64,000 nt of DNA from Marinimicrobium agarilyticum DSM 16975 (GCF_000423345.1 NZ_AUHU01000005.1:124001-188000), one strand, 5' to 3'. Counted from the stretch's first letter, positions 33,802-45,892 are shown. Numbers and translations: made by a program. Notes: generated by a model not told the origin, from the sequence alone.

Positions 33802-34965
33802 ATGTCACAGGAAGCGAAAATCATCAATTTCATGGGGTGGCGCAAAACCGCCGCCACCATTTCCATTGTGCTGCTGGTCGGGTCGATCCTTGCCCTGGCG
33901 GTGCGCGGTATCGAATTCGGGCTGGATTTTACCGGCGGCTCCCAGATTGAGTTGGGCTTTGATCAGCCCGCTGACTTGGGCACCATTCGCGACGTGCTCT
34001 CGGATGAGGGGCTGGAGAATCCGGTAGCGGTGTTTTTTGGCTCCGACTCCGAGGTGCTGATCCGCACCCAGGACGCCTTGAGCGACGGTGTTGTCGAACA
34101 ATTGGAGGAGGACGTGGCCGCATTGTCCTCCGGAGCCACTCTGGTTGATGTGCGCAACGCGCCCAGCAATGAGGTGCAATTTTCCGAAGTGCTGGTGTTC
34201 GCCGGGGTGGATGAGCAGACCCTCAGAAACGCCAACCTGTTTGACGCCGATTACTTCGGCAAGACGCGAATCACCACAGAGGGGGATCAGGTCAAAGTAT
34301 TTGTTCAGAACGCACTGGACAATGTCTACTCCCGTTACCTGATTCGCTCTCTCGAAGAGGCTACCGGGGCGAGCATTGAGCTGCGCCGCAGCGAGTTTGT
34401 CGGCCCGCAAGTGGGTGCCGAGCTGCGTGACCAGGGCGGCCTGGGGATGTTGTTTGCCTTGGCAGTGGTGATGATCTACGTCGCCATTCGTTTCCAGTAC
34501 AAGTTCTCCATTGGTGCCGTGGCGGCCCTGATTCACGATGTGATCATCGTTCTGGGCTTTTTCGCGCTGCTGGGGCTCGACTTTGACTTGACGGTCCTCG
34601 CGGCGGTGCTGGCCGTGATTGGCTACTCGCTCAACGATACCATTGTGGTGTTCGACCGGATTCGCGAGAACTTCCGGAAAATGCGTCGAGGCACGACGAA
34701 CGAGGTTATCAACACCTCGTTGACCCAGACCCTGGAGCGGACCCTGCTGACTTCATTGACCACCTTGCTGGTTCTGGTGGTTTTGTTTATCTTTGGTGGC
34801 GAGCTGATCAGTGGTTTTGCCACGGCGCTGATTGTCGGCGTTGTTGTGGGGACTTACTCGTCCATTTACGTCTCGGCCAATACCCTGGCGGTGATGCACT
34901 TGACGAAAGAGGACCTTATGCCCCCACCGAAAGAGGGGGAAGACCAGGAAGAGGTACTGCCGTAG
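33802..34965 (+). CDS. secF: Protein translocase subunit SecF
   Basis: A 387-aa partner of SecD, 12 nt downstream. Seen: GLDFTGGSQIELGF in the first periplasmic stretch, EFVGPQVGAELR, and VLAVIGYSLNDTIVVFDRIR in the conserved TM helix. It is about 60 residues longer than E. coli SecF; the extra part (roughly residues 95-165, including LVFAGVDEQTLRNANLFD) lies in the periplasmic domain before EFVGP, while the TM portion is normal. The tail is acidic and Pro-rich. Confidence 0.96.
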   Translation: MSQEAKIINFMGWRKTAATISIVLLVGSILALAVRGIEFGLDFTGGSQIELGFDQPADLGTIRDVLSDEGLENPVAVFFGSDSEVLIRTQDALSDGVVEQLEEDVAALSSGATLVDVRNAPSNEVQFSEVLVFAGVDEQTLRNANLFDADYFGKTRITTEGDQVKVFVQNALDNVYSRYLIRSLEEATGASIELRRSEFVGPQVGAELRDQGGLGMLFALAVVMIYVAIRFQYKFSIGAVAALIHDVIIVLGFFALLGLDFDLTVLAAVLAVIGYSLNDTIVVFDRIRENFRKMRRGTTNEVINTSLTQTLERTLLTSLTTLLVLVVLFIFGGELISGFATALIVGVVVGTYSSIYVSANTLAVMHLTKEDLMPPPKEGEDQEEVLP

Positions 34966-35035
34966 GATTCGGTGCAGACTCAATCAATGAGCGGAATCGG
35001 AATGGCCGGTTCCGCATGATCCATGAGCGCACGTT

Positions 35036-37054
35036 ATGTCGAATCGAGTCACCTTTAGCGGGGAAGAAGACCTGGAGTCACTGGATGCTGCGCAACTGCG
35101 CGATCTGGTAGCCCGTTACCGCCGGATATTCAACGGCAGTGGCTATGGTTTCTGGGAATGGGACCTCAACTCCCACCGTATCGATTGGTCCGGGGGGTTC
35201 TGGGAGTCCCTTGGCTTTGATAATGACGACAAGCTGCGTATCAGTGACGCCCACCAGCTTCCGGACTACATCCATCCCGAAGACCGAGAAGGCATGCTTG
35301 AAGCGGTGCGTGAGCACCTGCGCAGCGGCGAGCAGCTGAACACCTCCTACCGAATACTGACCAAAAGCGGCGACTACGTATGGACTCAGGTGCGAGCCAA
35401 CTCCATCCGTGATGAGTATGGTCGGGCGCTTTATATCTCCGGCGTCAACTTCGATATCACCGAGCTTAAAAACGTCGAAGCGGCCCTGCGTGAGAGTGAA
35501 GCCCGCCAGGCACGCATCATTCAGGCCTCTAATGACGGTATCTGGGAGTGGTACTCCGACCGCAAGGGCTTCCACTTTTCAAACCGCTGCTGGGAACACG
35601 CCGGCTACGATGAAAAGGACGATGTTGTTATCCGGGGGCAGAACCGCATTTCGGTGTGGCGCTCCCACATTCACCCGCAGGACCTGCCCAAGTTCGACCA
35701 GACTCTGGCGGACCACATGGCCGGCCGCGCCCCGTTTGATATCGAGTACCGCATTTTCGGTAAAGACGGAGACATCCGTTGGATTCGCGCTCGCGGTCGC
35801 GCCAGCTTTGACCTGGAAGGCAACCCGGTGCGGATGTCTGGCACCAATATGGATATTACCGATATCAAGCGCGCGGAAGAGCGGGTGGTGCAGGCCAAGG
35901 AAACCGCGGAAAAGGCCAACCAGGCCAAATCCGATTTCCTCTCCAGCATGAGCCACGAATTGCGCACACCGCTCAATGCCATCCTTGGCTACGCGCAGCT
36001 GTTCCAGTACGAAGATAACCTGACCACCAGCCAGGTCGACAACGCCCGGGAAATTCGCAAGGCCGGGGAGCACCTGCTGCAGTTGATCAATGACGTTCTG
36101 GACCTGGCCAAGATCGAGTCGGGGCGCATGACGTTCTCCCTCGAGCCAGTGCTGGTTTCGCGCGTGGTGGCGGAGTGCTTTACCCTGATCCAGCCCCAGG
36201 CGGATACCATGGGCGTACAGTTCAATGCGGATATGAACCGCCTGGAGAGCACTTACGTTGTCGCCGATAACGTGCGGCTGAAACAGGCGTTGCTCAATCT
36301 GATCAGCAACGCGGTCAAATACAACCGGGTCGGGGGCGATGTGGAAGTTCGCCTCACGGAGCAGGAGGGCAACCGTCTGCGCATTACGGTTCGTGATACC
36401 GGCGAGGGTATTCCGGCCAGCCGCCAGAGTGAAGTGTTCCAGCCGTTTAACCGACTGAATGCGGAGTACTCGAAGATTGAGGGCTCCGGGGTGGGTCTGG
36501 TCATCACCAAGCAGTTGGTGGAGATGATGAATGGCAAGCTGGCCTTCGAGAGCACCGAAGGCGTGGGCACGGAGTTCTGGATGGATTTGCCGCTGTCCAA
36601 TGAGTGGAATCAGGATCTGGTGGTGGACCGCCACGCCCGTGGCTCTCACTCGGTGGATCAACCGGAGCATTTGGCGGTGCAGCGCCCGTGCAGTATTTTG
36701 TATGTGGAGGATAATCCCTCGAATATCCGTCTGATGCAGCAGGTGTTGAGCCGCTATCCGCAGTTGACGCTGGAGGTGGCTGAGGAGGCGTTCCTGGGTA
36801 TTTATAAGGCTCGAAGCGAGTGTCCGGATGTGATTATTCTGGATATTAATTTGCCGGGGATGGATGGTTACGAGGCGTTGTCGGTGTTGAAGCGTGACCC
36901 GGTGACGATGAATATTCCGGTGGTGGGTCTGTCGGCAAATGCGATGCCTTATGATGTGGAGCGCGGCAAGAACGCGGGCTTCTACGATTACCTCACCAAG
37001 CCGGTGGAAATTAACCACCTGATGCATACCCTAAACGCGCTTCTTTCTGACTAA
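35036..37054 (+). CDS. Hybrid histidine kinase with two PAS domains
   Basis: A 672-aa cytosolic protein with no TM helix. Two PAS/PAC units (PAC ends DITELKN and DITDIKR, about residues 30-145 and 155-285) are followed by HisKA ([20 protein letters not shown], phosphorylated His near 312), HATPase with N-box [10 protein letters not shown]1 DTGEGIP and G2 [10 protein letters not shown], and a C-terminal receiver ([10 protein letters not shown], Asp in [13 protein letters not shown], Lys in YLTKPVE). No HPt domain or output regulator is adjacent, so its downstream partner is unknown. It stands alone behind secF. Confidence 0.92.
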   Translation: MSNRVTFSGEEDLESLDAAQLRDLVARYRRIFNGSGYGFWEWDLNSHRIDWSGGFWESLGFDNDDKLRISDAHQLPDYIHPEDREGMLEAVREHLRSGEQLNTSYRILTKSGDYVWTQVRANSIRDEYGRALYISGVNFDITELKNVEAALRESEARQARIIQASNDGIWEWYSDRKGFHFSNRCWEHAGYDEKDDVVIRGQNRISVWRSHIHPQDLPKFDQTLADHMAGRAPFDIEYRIFGKDGDIRWIRARGRASFDLEGNPVRMSGTNMDITDIKRAEERVVQAKETAEKANQAKSDFLSSMSHELRTPLNAILGYAQLFQYEDNLTTSQVDNAREIRKAGEHLLQLINDVLDLAKIESGRMTFSLEPVLVSRVVAECFTLIQPQADTMGVQFNADMNRLESTYVVADNVRLKQALLNLISNAVKYNRVGGDVEVRLTEQEGNRLRITVRDTGEGIPASRQSEVFQPFNRLNAEYSKIEGSGVGLVITKQLVEMMNGKLAFESTEGVGTEFWMDLPLSNEWNQDLVVDRHARGSHSVDQPEHLAVQRPCSILYVEDNPSNIRLMQQVLSRYPQLTLEVAEEAFLGIYKARSECPDVIILDINLPGMDGYEALSVLKRDPVTMNIPVVGLSANAMPYDVERGKNAGFYDYLTKPVEINHLMHTLNALLSD

Positions 37055-37119
37055 TTGTTTTTCTGAGAGTCCGGTACACCGGCTCCCCGCACCTCAGTGC
37101 CACTCGTGGACATCGAAGT

Positions 37120-37215
37120 GTAGGGCAGGTAAGCGCAAGCGCCACCTTCCAGAAAAATTATGGGAAGCCGGGGTTGATGGAATGGTAGGTGGCGCTTGCG
37201 CTTACCTACCCTACG
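37120..37215. repeat. REP-like inverted repeat pair
   Basis: The left arm starting GTAGGGCAGGTAAGCGCAAG and the right arm starting GGTAGGTGGCGCTTGCGCTT are nearly perfect complements over about 30 bp, separated by about 35 nt. They lie between the hybrid kinase and suhB genes, which converge here. Same family as the elements at 57.9 and 60.75 kb. Confidence 0.85.
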
Positions 37216-37303
37216 TCTTTTTTGGCACTGAGGCGGATGCGGCGTGTCCCGGCAGGGGGCACGCCGTAGCCGCCGGACTGGACGTTACTACGAAACCGAA
37301 AAC

Positions 37304-38107
37304 CTACTTAACGTGACCGAGGTGCTTCTCAATCACCTGCAAAACAGGCTTGAACACCTTCGGTGTGCCACACACGATATGCCCGGTTTCCATATACGTT
37401 GAACCGCCACGGAAATCACTGATCAGGCCGCCGGCCTCCTTCACCAACAACACACCCGCCGCGAAATCCCACTCGTTCAAATGCATTTCCCAAAAGGCGT
37501 CGTAACGGCCCGCCGCCACATACGCCAGATCCAACGCGGCCGAACCGGCGCGGCGAATGCCCGAAGTCTGACCGGCCAATTCTGCGACCGATGCCAAAAA
37601 CGGCTGAATCTTCGCATAGGCGGGACCATCAAAGGGAATGCCAGTGCCAAGCAGGGCGCCTTCCAGGCCGCGACGGCTGGACACCCGAATTCGACGGCCA
37701 TTCAAAGCCGCTCCACGACCGCGGCTGGCGGTGAATTCTTCGCGTTTGATCGGGTCCAGCACCACGGCGTGCTCTACCTGGCCCTTGTACAGGCAGGCGA
37801 TGGAGACTGAAAACTGGGGCATGCCGTGGACAAAGTTCGTGGTGCCGTCGAGCGGGTCGATGATCCAGACGTAGTCCGGGTTCTTGCCCTCGATGGTGCC
37901 GCCTTCTTCACCGCGGAAGCTGTGGTCCGGGTAAGCCTTGCGCAGGATCTGGATAATCGCCTGCTCCGCGCCGCGGTCGACTTCGGTCACGAAGTCATTG
38001 GGGCGTTTGGTCTCGACTTTGATCGTATCCGGGCGCTCGTAGGCGCGTTCAATCAGTTCGCCAGCCTTGCGCGCCGCGCGCAAAGCCATGTTCAGCATGG
38101 GTTCCAT
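37304..38107 (-). CDS. suhB: Inositol-1-monophosphatase / rRNA transcription antitermination factor
   Basis: A 267-aa protein, the same length as E. coli SuhB. It starts MEPMLNMALRAARKAGELIE, aligned with the E. coli N-terminus, which decides the start. Metal/phosphate motifs are EEGGTIEGKNPDYVWIIDPLDGTTNFVHG (seen as IDPLDGTTNF) and WDFAAGVLLVKEAGG. Known role: Mg-dependent inositol phosphate hydrolysis in vitro, and assistance to Nus-dependent rRNA synthesis in vivo. It is divergent from trmJ as in many gammaproteobacteria. Confidence 0.96.
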   Translation of the reverse strand: MEPMLNMALRAARKAGELIERAYERPDTIKVETKRPNDFVTEVDRGAEQAIIQILRKAYPDHSFRGEEGGTIEGKNPDYVWIIDPLDGTTNFVHGMPQFSVSIACLYKGQVEHAVVLDPIKREEFTASRGRGAALNGRRIRVSSRRGLEGALLGTGIPFDGPAYAKIQPFLASVAELAGQTSGIRRAGSAALDLAYVAAGRYDAFWEMHLNEWDFAAGVLLVKEAGGLISDFRGGSTYMETGHIVCGTPKVFKPVLQVIEKHLGHVK

Positions 38108-38313
38108 AGGGCAATCAGTCTTTTCTTGAGAAATGGGAAAGAACGGGGCGAGGGCCAGCCTCGCGAAGGGCGCACAGTATACCGACATGCGCGAGGCCTC
38201 GCCAGCCGCGAAGGGGAAATAGCCGCCCCGGGGCGAGGTCACCGGCGGGCCGGGTTCGTGCTAGAATGCGCGCCTTTTCGTCGCGCCAACATCACGAGAC
38301 ATGAGAGACCGCT

Positions 38314-39105
38314 ATGAGCAGCAACCGTTTCGATAACATCCGAATCGTTCTGGTGAACACCTCCCACCCCGGCAATATTGGCGGGGCGGCCCGGGCCATG
38401 AAAAACATGGGGTTGTCGCGGCTGTATCTGGTGGCCCCGAAGGAGTACCCCTCGGAGAAGTCCGTCTGGCGCGCGGCCGGGGCGCTCGATGTGCTCGATA
38501 ACGCCGTGGTGGTTGAAACCCTGGAAGAAGCCATTGAAGGCTGCGGTCTCGTGGTGGGTACCAGCGCCCGGGAGCGCCGGATTCCCTGGCCGCTGGTGGA
38601 TCCGCGCCAGTGTGGCGAACGCTGCTGGCAGGAGGCGGGCGACCATGAGATCGCGCTGCTGTTCGGTCGCGAGGACCGGGGCCTGACCAATGAAGAGCTG
38701 CACAAGTGTCAGTACCACGTGCACATCCCCGCCAACCCGGACTACAGTTCGCTGAACCTGGCCACCGCCGTGCAGGTGCTGTGCTATGAGCTGCGAATGG
38801 CCCACCTGTCCGAACAGGAGGGCGGCCCGCTGGGGAAAACCGAATGGGATATGCCTCCCGCCAAGAGCGAAGCGCTGGAGCGGTATTTTGAACATCTGCA
38901 GCAAACCCTGGAAACGCTGGGCTTCCTCGAGCCGGATAACCCTCGTCAGACCATGACCCGACTGCGACGGCTGTACCACCGCATTCGCCCGGACGAAATG
39001 GAACTGAGTATTCTCAGGGGCGTTTTGACCGCCACCCAGAACTACGTTTACCACACCGATAAGCGCCTCAAAGCCTTACAGGACGCCGCCGACAGGGAAA
39101 AGTGA
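38314..39105 (+). CDS. trmJ: tRNA (cytidine/uridine-2'-O)-methyltransferase TrmJ
   Basis: A 263-aa SPOUT methyltransferase that methylates the 2'-OH of position 32 in several tRNAs. Seen: VLVNTSHPGNIGGAARAMKN at the N-terminus, ALLFGREDRGLTNEEL, and the knot end NPDYSSLNLATAVQVLCYEL. A C-terminal helical extension follows. An extended -10 (TGCTAGAAT) lies ~45 nt upstream. It precedes iscR, the usual neighbour. Confidence 0.96.
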   Translation: MSSNRFDNIRIVLVNTSHPGNIGGAARAMKNMGLSRLYLVAPKEYPSEKSVWRAAGALDVLDNAVVVETLEEAIEGCGLVVGTSARERRIPWPLVDPRQCGERCWQEAGDHEIALLFGREDRGLTNEELHKCQYHVHIPANPDYSSLNLATAVQVLCYELRMAHLSEQEGGPLGKTEWDMPPAKSEALERYFEHLQQTLETLGFLEPDNPRQTMTRLRRLYHRIRPDEMELSILRGVLTATQNYVYHTDKRLKALQDAADREK

Positions 39106-39119
39106 GTGGACAAATGGAA

Positions 39120-39144
39120 ATAGTTGAGTAAAATACTCGGTTAT
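39120..39144 (+). promoter_or_regulatory. IscR type 1 binding site
   Basis: A 25-bp palindrome, ATAGTTGAGT-AAAAT-ACTCGGTTAT, fits the published type 1 consensus (ATAsyyGACTr...yAGTCrrsTAT) except for one symmetric base per half. It lies about 65 nt upstream of iscR, the position used for [2Fe-2S]-IscR autorepression. Confidence 0.8.
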
Positions 39145-39208
39145 AGGGGCGGGGCTCCGAATTTCGTCGCAGCCCGCCAAAACCGAGGAAAGAGGCGCAA
39201 AACCAGCC

Positions 39209-39685
39209 ATGAGACTGACAACCAAAGGTCGATACGCGGTCACCGCGATGCTCGACTTGGCGCTGCACAGTGAGCAGGGGCCGGTCAGCCTTGCGGATAT
39301 TTCCAATCGGCAGGGCATCTCGCTCTCGTATCTGGAGCAGTTGTTTGCCAAGTTGAGACGGCAACAGCTGGTCAGCAGTGTACGCGGCCCCGGCGGCGGT
39401 TACCGCCTGGCCGGTGAGCTGAAGACCATATCCGTGGCCCAGGTGGTCGATGCGGTCAGCGAGTCGCTCGATGCCACCCGCTGCGAGGGAAAAGGCGACT
39501 GTCAGCACGGCGAGGTCTGCCTGACGCACCATTTATGGGAAGACCTGAGCGCCCAGATTCATCGGTTTTTGAGCGATATTTCCCTGGCAGACCTTGTCCA
39601 GCGCCGCGATATCCAGAGCGTGCGTGACCGCCAGGACAACCAGCAGCGTATAACCGCTGAGCAGATCGCCTGCAGCCAGATTTAA
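39209..39685 (+). CDS. iscR: Fe-S cluster regulator IscR
   Basis: A 158-aa Rrf2-family repressor. The winged helix is [20 protein letters not shown] with wing GPGGGYRL. The [2Fe-2S] ligands Cys92, Cys98, Cys104 and His107 fall at exactly the E. coli positions. In its cluster-bound form it represses its own operon; apo-IscR activates suf in E. coli. It is the first gene of the operon here, with its box upstream. Confidence 0.97.
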   Translation: MRLTTKGRYAVTAMLDLALHSEQGPVSLADISNRQGISLSYLEQLFAKLRRQQLVSSVRGPGGGYRLAGELKTISVAQVVDAVSESLDATRCEGKGDCQHGEVCLTHHLWEDLSAQIHRFLSDISLADLVQRRDIQSVRDRQDNQQRITAEQIACSQI

Positions 39686-39723
39686 CCCGCCCGAGAGATT
39701 GAATGACGGAGGTGAAGCCGCCC

Positions 39724-40917
39724 ATGACGCCCGCAGAGAAACCCGGCGCCCCGCGCCAACCGGTTTATCTCGACTATGCCGCCACCACACCGGTCGACCC
39801 GGCAGTGGCGGAGCGGATGGCGGCGTGTCTGACCCGGGAGGGTAACTTTGCCAACCCGGCCTCCCGGTCCCACCTTTATGGTTGGCAGGCCGAGGAGGCG
39901 GTGGAAACCGCCCGTCAACAGGTGGCGGACCTGATTGGGGCGGACTCGCGGGAAATTGTCTGGACCAGCGGCGCCACAGAGGCCGACAACCTGGCCCTGA
40001 AAGGTGCGTGGGACGCCCGCCGCCACGGGGAAAAACGCGGCGGCCACCTGATCGTCTCCTCGATCGAGCACAAAGCGGTGTTGGACCCGGCGAAATGGCT
40101 GGCCGACCGGGGCGTGGAGGTCACGTTTCTGGAGCCTGACAGCGCCGGACGAATTCGCCCGGGCGCGCTGGAAGCGGCCCTGCGGGAAGACACCTTTCTG
40201 GTCAGCGTCATGCATGTGAACAACGAGCTGGGCAGTATCAATGACATCGGCGCCCTCGGGGCGCTCTGTCGGGAGCGGGGCATTCTGTTTCATGTGGACG
40301 CGGCCCAGAGCGCCGGCAAACTGCCGCTGTCCGTCACCGAGCAGTTCGTGGACCTGATGTCCCTGTCCGCCCACAAAATGTATGGCCCCAAAGGCATTGG
40401 CGCGCTCTATGTGCGTCGCCACCCGGATGTACGGATCGAATCCCAGATCCACGGCGGCGGCCACGAGCGAGGCATGCGCTCGGGCACCTTGCCCACTCAC
40501 CAATGCGTGGGCATGGGAGCGGCTGCGGAACTGGCCGCCGAGCGCCTGGAATCTGATACCGCCCGCATTACCGGGCTGCGGGACCGGCTCTGGCAGGGCA
40601 TCCGCGACTTGCCGGGTATTCAGGTCAACAGTGACCTTGAGCACACGGTAGGCGGCCATTTGAACCTGGCGTTCAGCGGCTGTGATGGCGAAATGCTGCT
40701 GTTGTCCCTGCGCCAGATTGCGGTGGCAACCGGTTCGGCCTGCACTTCGGCCAGCCTCGAGCCGAGCTATGTATTGAAGGCAATCGGCCTGAGCGACGAT
40801 CTGGCCCAGTCCTCCCTGCGTATCAGTTTGGGGCGGCTGACGACGGAAGAAGACGTCGCATTCACGATTCAACACATTCGGGACGTGGTCACCAAGCTGC
40901 GGCGCAAAAGCGCATGA
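39724..40917 (+). CDS. iscS: Cysteine desulfurase, IscS-type
   Basis: A 397-aa PLP enzyme that takes sulfur from cysteine to form a persulfide. Seen: [15 protein letters not shown]-Lys in [12 protein letters not shown], and the active Cys in the IscS-type loop [20 protein letters not shown] chose the ATG at 39724 with GGAGGTGA 8 nt upstream; an ATG seven codons earlier is the alternative, and the family N-terminus does not discriminate. It lies between iscR and sufB, where IscU/A genes would be expected in an isc operon but are absent, so its sulfur presumably goes to SufBCD or to tRNA thiolation. Confidence 0.93.
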   Translation: MTPAEKPGAPRQPVYLDYAATTPVDPAVAERMAACLTREGNFANPASRSHLYGWQAEEAVETARQQVADLIGADSREIVWTSGATEADNLALKGAWDARRHGEKRGGHLIVSSIEHKAVLDPAKWLADRGVEVTFLEPDSAGRIRPGALEAALREDTFLVSVMHVNNELGSINDIGALGALCRERGILFHVDAAQSAGKLPLSVTEQFVDLMSLSAHKMYGPKGIGALYVRRHPDVRIESQIHGGGHERGMRSGTLPTHQCVGMGAAAELAAERLESDTARITGLRDRLWQGIRDLPGIQVNSDLEHTVGGHLNLAFSGCDGEMLLLSLRQIAVATGSACTSASLEPSYVLKAIGLSDDLAQSSLRISLGRLTTEEDVAFTIQHIRDVVTKLRRKSA

Positions 40918-41039
40918 ACAGCGGGCGCATGATTATTGAAAGTGCCCGGCCAACAGGGCACCCGGTTTCACCGGTATAACGACACGAACACACACTGATT
41001 AGCTAACTCACTCCGATAACCGGAGACAGAGGTGAAGTG

Positions 41040-42479
<1,440 letters not shown>

Positions 42480-42518
42480 TCATCGAATTTACGTTTTAAG
42501 ACATTGGAAACCGACACT

Positions 42519-43268
42519 ATGCTGACCATTAAAGACCTTCGTGCCAGTATCGAAAACGAAGAGATCCTCAAAGGCCTGAGCCTGGACATCAAACCGGGCG
42601 AAGTGCACGCCATCATGGGCCCCAACGGTTCCGGTAAAAGCACCCTGGGCAACGTCCTTACCGGCCGTGAAGCCTACAAAGTGACCGGCGGCAGCGTCGA
42701 CTTCAATGGTAAAAACCTGTTCGACCTTGAGCCGGAAGAGCGCGCCCGGGAAGGACTTTTTCTGGCGTTCCAGTATCCGGTGGAAATTCCCGGCGTCAGC
42801 AACATGGAATTCCTGAAAGCGGCGGTGGATGCGCATCGCGAGCACCGCGGGGAAGACGCCATCTCCTCCGTGGACTTTCTCAAGCTCGCGCGGGAAACCT
42901 GTAAAGAAGTGGATCTGGACCCGTCGTTCCTCAAGCGCGGCGTCAACGAAGGCTTCTCCGGGGGCGAGAAAAAGCGCAATGAAATTCTGCAGATGATGTT
43001 GCTCAAACCTACGCTGTGCATTCTCGATGAAACCGACTCGGGCCTGGATATCGACGCCCTGCAGGTCGTCGCCAAAGGCGTGAACGCCATGCGCGCCGAA
43101 GATCGCAGCTTTGTGGTGGTGACTCACTACCAGCGCCTGCTCAACTACATCGTGCCCGATAAGGTCCACGTTCTGGCCGGTGGTCGCATTGTCAAAACCG
43201 GTGGTAAGGAACTGGCGGAAGAACTGGAAGCCAAAGGTTATAGTTGGGTTGAAGAGGAGGTGGCCTAA
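42519..43268 (+). CDS. sufC: Fe-S cluster assembly ATPase SufC
   Basis: A 249-aa ABC-type ATPase that powers the SufBCD scaffold. It starts MLTIKDLRAS like E. coli SufC, which fixes the ATG at 42519 rather than an upstream TTG. Walker A is GPNGSGKST, signature FSGGEKKRNE, Walker B LCILDETDSGLD and H-loop VVTHYQRLL. The stop is 3 nt before sufD. Confidence 0.97.
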   Translation: MLTIKDLRASIENEEILKGLSLDIKPGEVHAIMGPNGSGKSTLGNVLTGREAYKVTGGSVDFNGKNLFDLEPEERAREGLFLAFQYPVEIPGVSNMEFLKAAVDAHREHRGEDAISSVDFLKLARETCKEVDLDPSFLKRGVNEGFSGGEKKRNEILQMMLLKPTLCILDETDSGLDIDALQVVAKGVNAMRAEDRSFVVVTHYQRLLNYIVPDKVHVLAGGRIVKTGGKELAEELEAKGYSWVEEEVA

Positions 43269-43271
43269 GCC

Positions 43272-44582
43272 ATGAGCGATTTTCAGCAACAGGCACTCCA
43301 GTTGGCCGGGCAGCAAGACAACCCGGACTGGTTGGCCCAGGTGCGCAAGACCGGCGCTCAGCAGTGGCTGAAGTCTCCCTGGCCCACCCGCAAAACCGAG
43401 AACTGGAAATACACCCCGCTGGCGCCGCTGCAGCGCTCCGAGTTTCAACAGTGGGCGGCGAAAACGTCAGGCTGGCAGGACCGGATTGAATTTCTGGAGC
43501 TCGATGCCACGCGCCTGGTTTTCGTCAACGGAGAGTTCGACGCGGACGCCTCGGATTCGGAGTTGCCCGCCGAAGTCGTTCGGTTTGGTGACGCCACGGC
43601 AGACCAGCATGCGGTGATCGCCGAGCACCTGGGCCACATTGTCGACAGTGAACAGCACCTGTTTGCGGCCTTGAGCAATGCCTGGGCCTCGGAAGACGGC
43701 GTGCTGGTGCATGTGCCCAAGAATGGCGAGCTGAGCAAGCCGTTGTACATTGTTCACGTCTCCACGCCCACCGGCGTGCCCGCGACGGCGAACCAGCGTC
43801 TGTTGGTGGTACTTGAGACCGGCGCGCGCGCCAGCGTGATTGAGCATTTCGCCTCGACCGACGATGAGCAGGACGGCTTCGTCAACAGCCTGACCGAAGT
43901 CAATGTGGGAGAGAACGCCGAGCTGCGTCACTACCGCATTAACCTGGAAGAGGAAAACCTGCTGCATGTGGGCGGTATCCACGCCAACCTGCAGCGCAGC
44001 GCGCGCTTGCGCGGGTTTACCGTTTCCCTGGGCAGCAAACTCAAGCGGATTGACTACCAGATCAATCATTGCGGCGAAGGGGCGCACCTGGATCTGCAGG
44101 GCGTGTACCTGCCCAAGAACAAGCAGTTTGTGGACTACCACACCAACGTGCAGCACAAGGTGCCGCACTGCACCAGCAACGAGGTCTTTCGCGGCATTAT
44201 CAGCGATTCCGCCCACGCGGTATTTAACGGTCGTATCCACATTCACAAGGACGCCCAGAAAACCCTGGCGGAGCTCAGTAACAAGAACCTGCTGACCTCG
44301 TCCAAGGCGGAAATAGATACCAAGCCGGAGCTGGAAATTTACGCCGACGATGTGAAGTGTGCCCACGGGGCCACCGTCAGTCAGTTGAACAAAGACGCCA
44401 TGTATTATCTGCAGGCGCGCGGTATTTCCCGGGATGAAGCCCAGGTGATGCTCAGTTTCGGCTTTATCAACGAGTTGTTGCAGGATGTGGCCGAACCCGC
44501 CGTGCGGGATTACCTGGCGCCCCGGTTGGCCGGCCTGTTCAGTTCCAATAAAGAACTGTTGCAACACCTCCAGTACGAATAG
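43272..44582 (+). CDS. sufD: Fe-S cluster assembly protein SufD
   Basis: A 436-aa paralogue of SufB and the third scaffold subunit. Seen: TRKTENWKYTPLAPL in the N-terminal helical part, the beta-helix core (GAHLDLQGVYLPKNKQFVDY, THVQHKVPHC-like TNVQHKVPHCTSNEVFRGI) and KCAHGATVSQLNKDAMYYLQ near the end with the conserved His. It is coupled to sufC and sufS in one operon. Confidence 0.96.
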   Translation: MSDFQQQALQLAGQQDNPDWLAQVRKTGAQQWLKSPWPTRKTENWKYTPLAPLQRSEFQQWAAKTSGWQDRIEFLELDATRLVFVNGEFDADASDSELPAEVVRFGDATADQHAVIAEHLGHIVDSEQHLFAALSNAWASEDGVLVHVPKNGELSKPLYIVHVSTPTGVPATANQRLLVVLETGARASVIEHFASTDDEQDGFVNSLTEVNVGENAELRHYRINLEEENLLHVGGIHANLQRSARLRGFTVSLGSKLKRIDYQINHCGEGAHLDLQGVYLPKNKQFVDYHTNVQHKVPHCTSNEVFRGIISDSAHAVFNGRIHIHKDAQKTLAELSNKNLLTSSKAEIDTKPELEIYADDVKCAHGATVSQLNKDAMYYLQARGISRDEAQVMLSFGFINELLQDVAEPAVRDYLAPRLAGLFSSNKELLQHLQYE

Positions 44583-44620
44583 GGCCGAGGCCTTAACGTG
44601 ATGAGACTTGAAGAGAGCTT

Positions 44621-45871
44621 ATGAACAACGCGGAACGCGCAGACCCGACCACGCATTTTGACGTCGAAGCGGTTCGACAGGACTTCCCCATCCTGCACCA
44701 GCAGGTGAACGGGCATCCGTTGGTGTATCTGGATAACGCCGCTACGACGCAAAAGCCCCGGGCCGTGATTGACGCCATCAGCGACTATTACCTGTACGAC
44801 AACAGTAATGTGCATCGCGGTGCGCACGCCTTGGCCGAGCGCGCCACCGCCAAGTTCGAAGGCGCGCGGGAAACTGTCGCCCAGTTTCTGAATGCGCCGG
44901 GTCGCGAGCAGATTCTCTGGACGCGCGGCACCACCGAGAGCGTCAACCTGGTGGCCCACAGTTGGGGGCGCACCGAACTCAAGCCCGGTGACCGGATTCT
45001 GGTCTCCGCCATGGAGCATCACTCCAACATCGTGCCCTGGCAGATGATCGCCGAGGCGACCGGAGCGCGGGTCGAAGCCATTCCGGTGGACAAGACCGGT
45101 ACCCTGGATATGGAGGCGTTCGAGTCGAAGCTCAAAGAGGGCAGGGTGCGAATGGTTTCCGTCGGGCATGTGTCCAATGCCCTCGGTACCGTCAACCCGA
45201 TTGAGCAGATCATTCAAGCCGCTCACGAGGCGGGCGCGCTGGTCATGATCGACGGGGCCCAGGCCGTGAGCCACTGGCCCGTGGATGTTCAGGCGCTCGA
45301 TTGTGATTTCTATGCGTTTTCCGCTCACAAGCTGTTCGGGCCAACGGGTATCGGTGTTCTCTACGGCCGGCGTGAACTGCTCGAGGCCATGCCACCCTAT
45401 CAGGGCGGCGGTGAGATGATTCAACACGTCAGCTTCGAGGGCACCTCTTTTGGCCCCTTGCCCTACAAGTTTGAGGCGGGCACGCCGGACATTGCCGGCG
45501 CCATCGGCCTGGCTGCCGCCATTGATTATGTCAACGGTCTGGACCGGGCGGCTGCGGTGGCCTATGAGCGCGTGCTGCTGGCCTACGCGGAAGAGAAGGC
45601 CCAGGCCACCGAAGGGGTGACGCTGGTGGGCACGGCAGCCCACAAAGTCAGCGTGCTGAGCTTTCTGGTGGAGGGTACCCACCCCAATGACCTCGGCTTT
45701 TTGCTGGATCAGCAGGGCGTGGCGGTACGCACTGGGAACCACTGTGCGGAACCCATCATGGAGCAGTACGGAATACCCGGTACCGTCCGGGCCAGTTTCA
45801 GTTTTTACAACACCTTTGACGAGGTGGACCGACTGTTCGAGGCGCTGGACAAGGCCCGGCAGTTTTTTTGA
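44621..45871 (+). CDS. sufS: Cysteine desulfurase SufS
   Basis: A 416-aa PLP enzyme of the group II desulfurases. Seen: YLDNAATTQKPRAVIDA, AMEHHSNIVPWQ, PLP-Lys in AFSAHKLFGPTG, and active Cys in RTGNHCAEPIMEQYG with the short SufS loop. It works with SufE, encoded three genes downstream. It is the second desulfurase of this operon. Confidence 0.97.
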   Translation: MNNAERADPTTHFDVEAVRQDFPILHQQVNGHPLVYLDNAATTQKPRAVIDAISDYYLYDNSNVHRGAHALAERATAKFEGARETVAQFLNAPGREQILWTRGTTESVNLVAHSWGRTELKPGDRILVSAMEHHSNIVPWQMIAEATGARVEAIPVDKTGTLDMEAFESKLKEGRVRMVSVGHVSNALGTVNPIEQIIQAAHEAGALVMIDGAQAVSHWPVDVQALDCDFYAFSAHKLFGPTGIGVLYGRRELLEAMPPYQGGGEMIQHVSFEGTSFGPLPYKFEAGTPDIAGAIGLAAAIDYVNGLDRAAAVAYERVLLAYAEEKAQATEGVTLVGTAAHKVSVLSFLVEGTHPNDLGFLLDQQGVAVRTGNHCAEPIMEQYGIPGTVRASFSFYNTFDEVDRLFEALDKARQFF

Positions 45872-45892
45872 TGAATACAGGAGCAGAGTGAG

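Noticed and set aside
35579-37027. Antisense open frame opposite the hybrid kinase
   Set aside because: His/Gln-rich translation with no domain; the sense frame has full kinase motifs.
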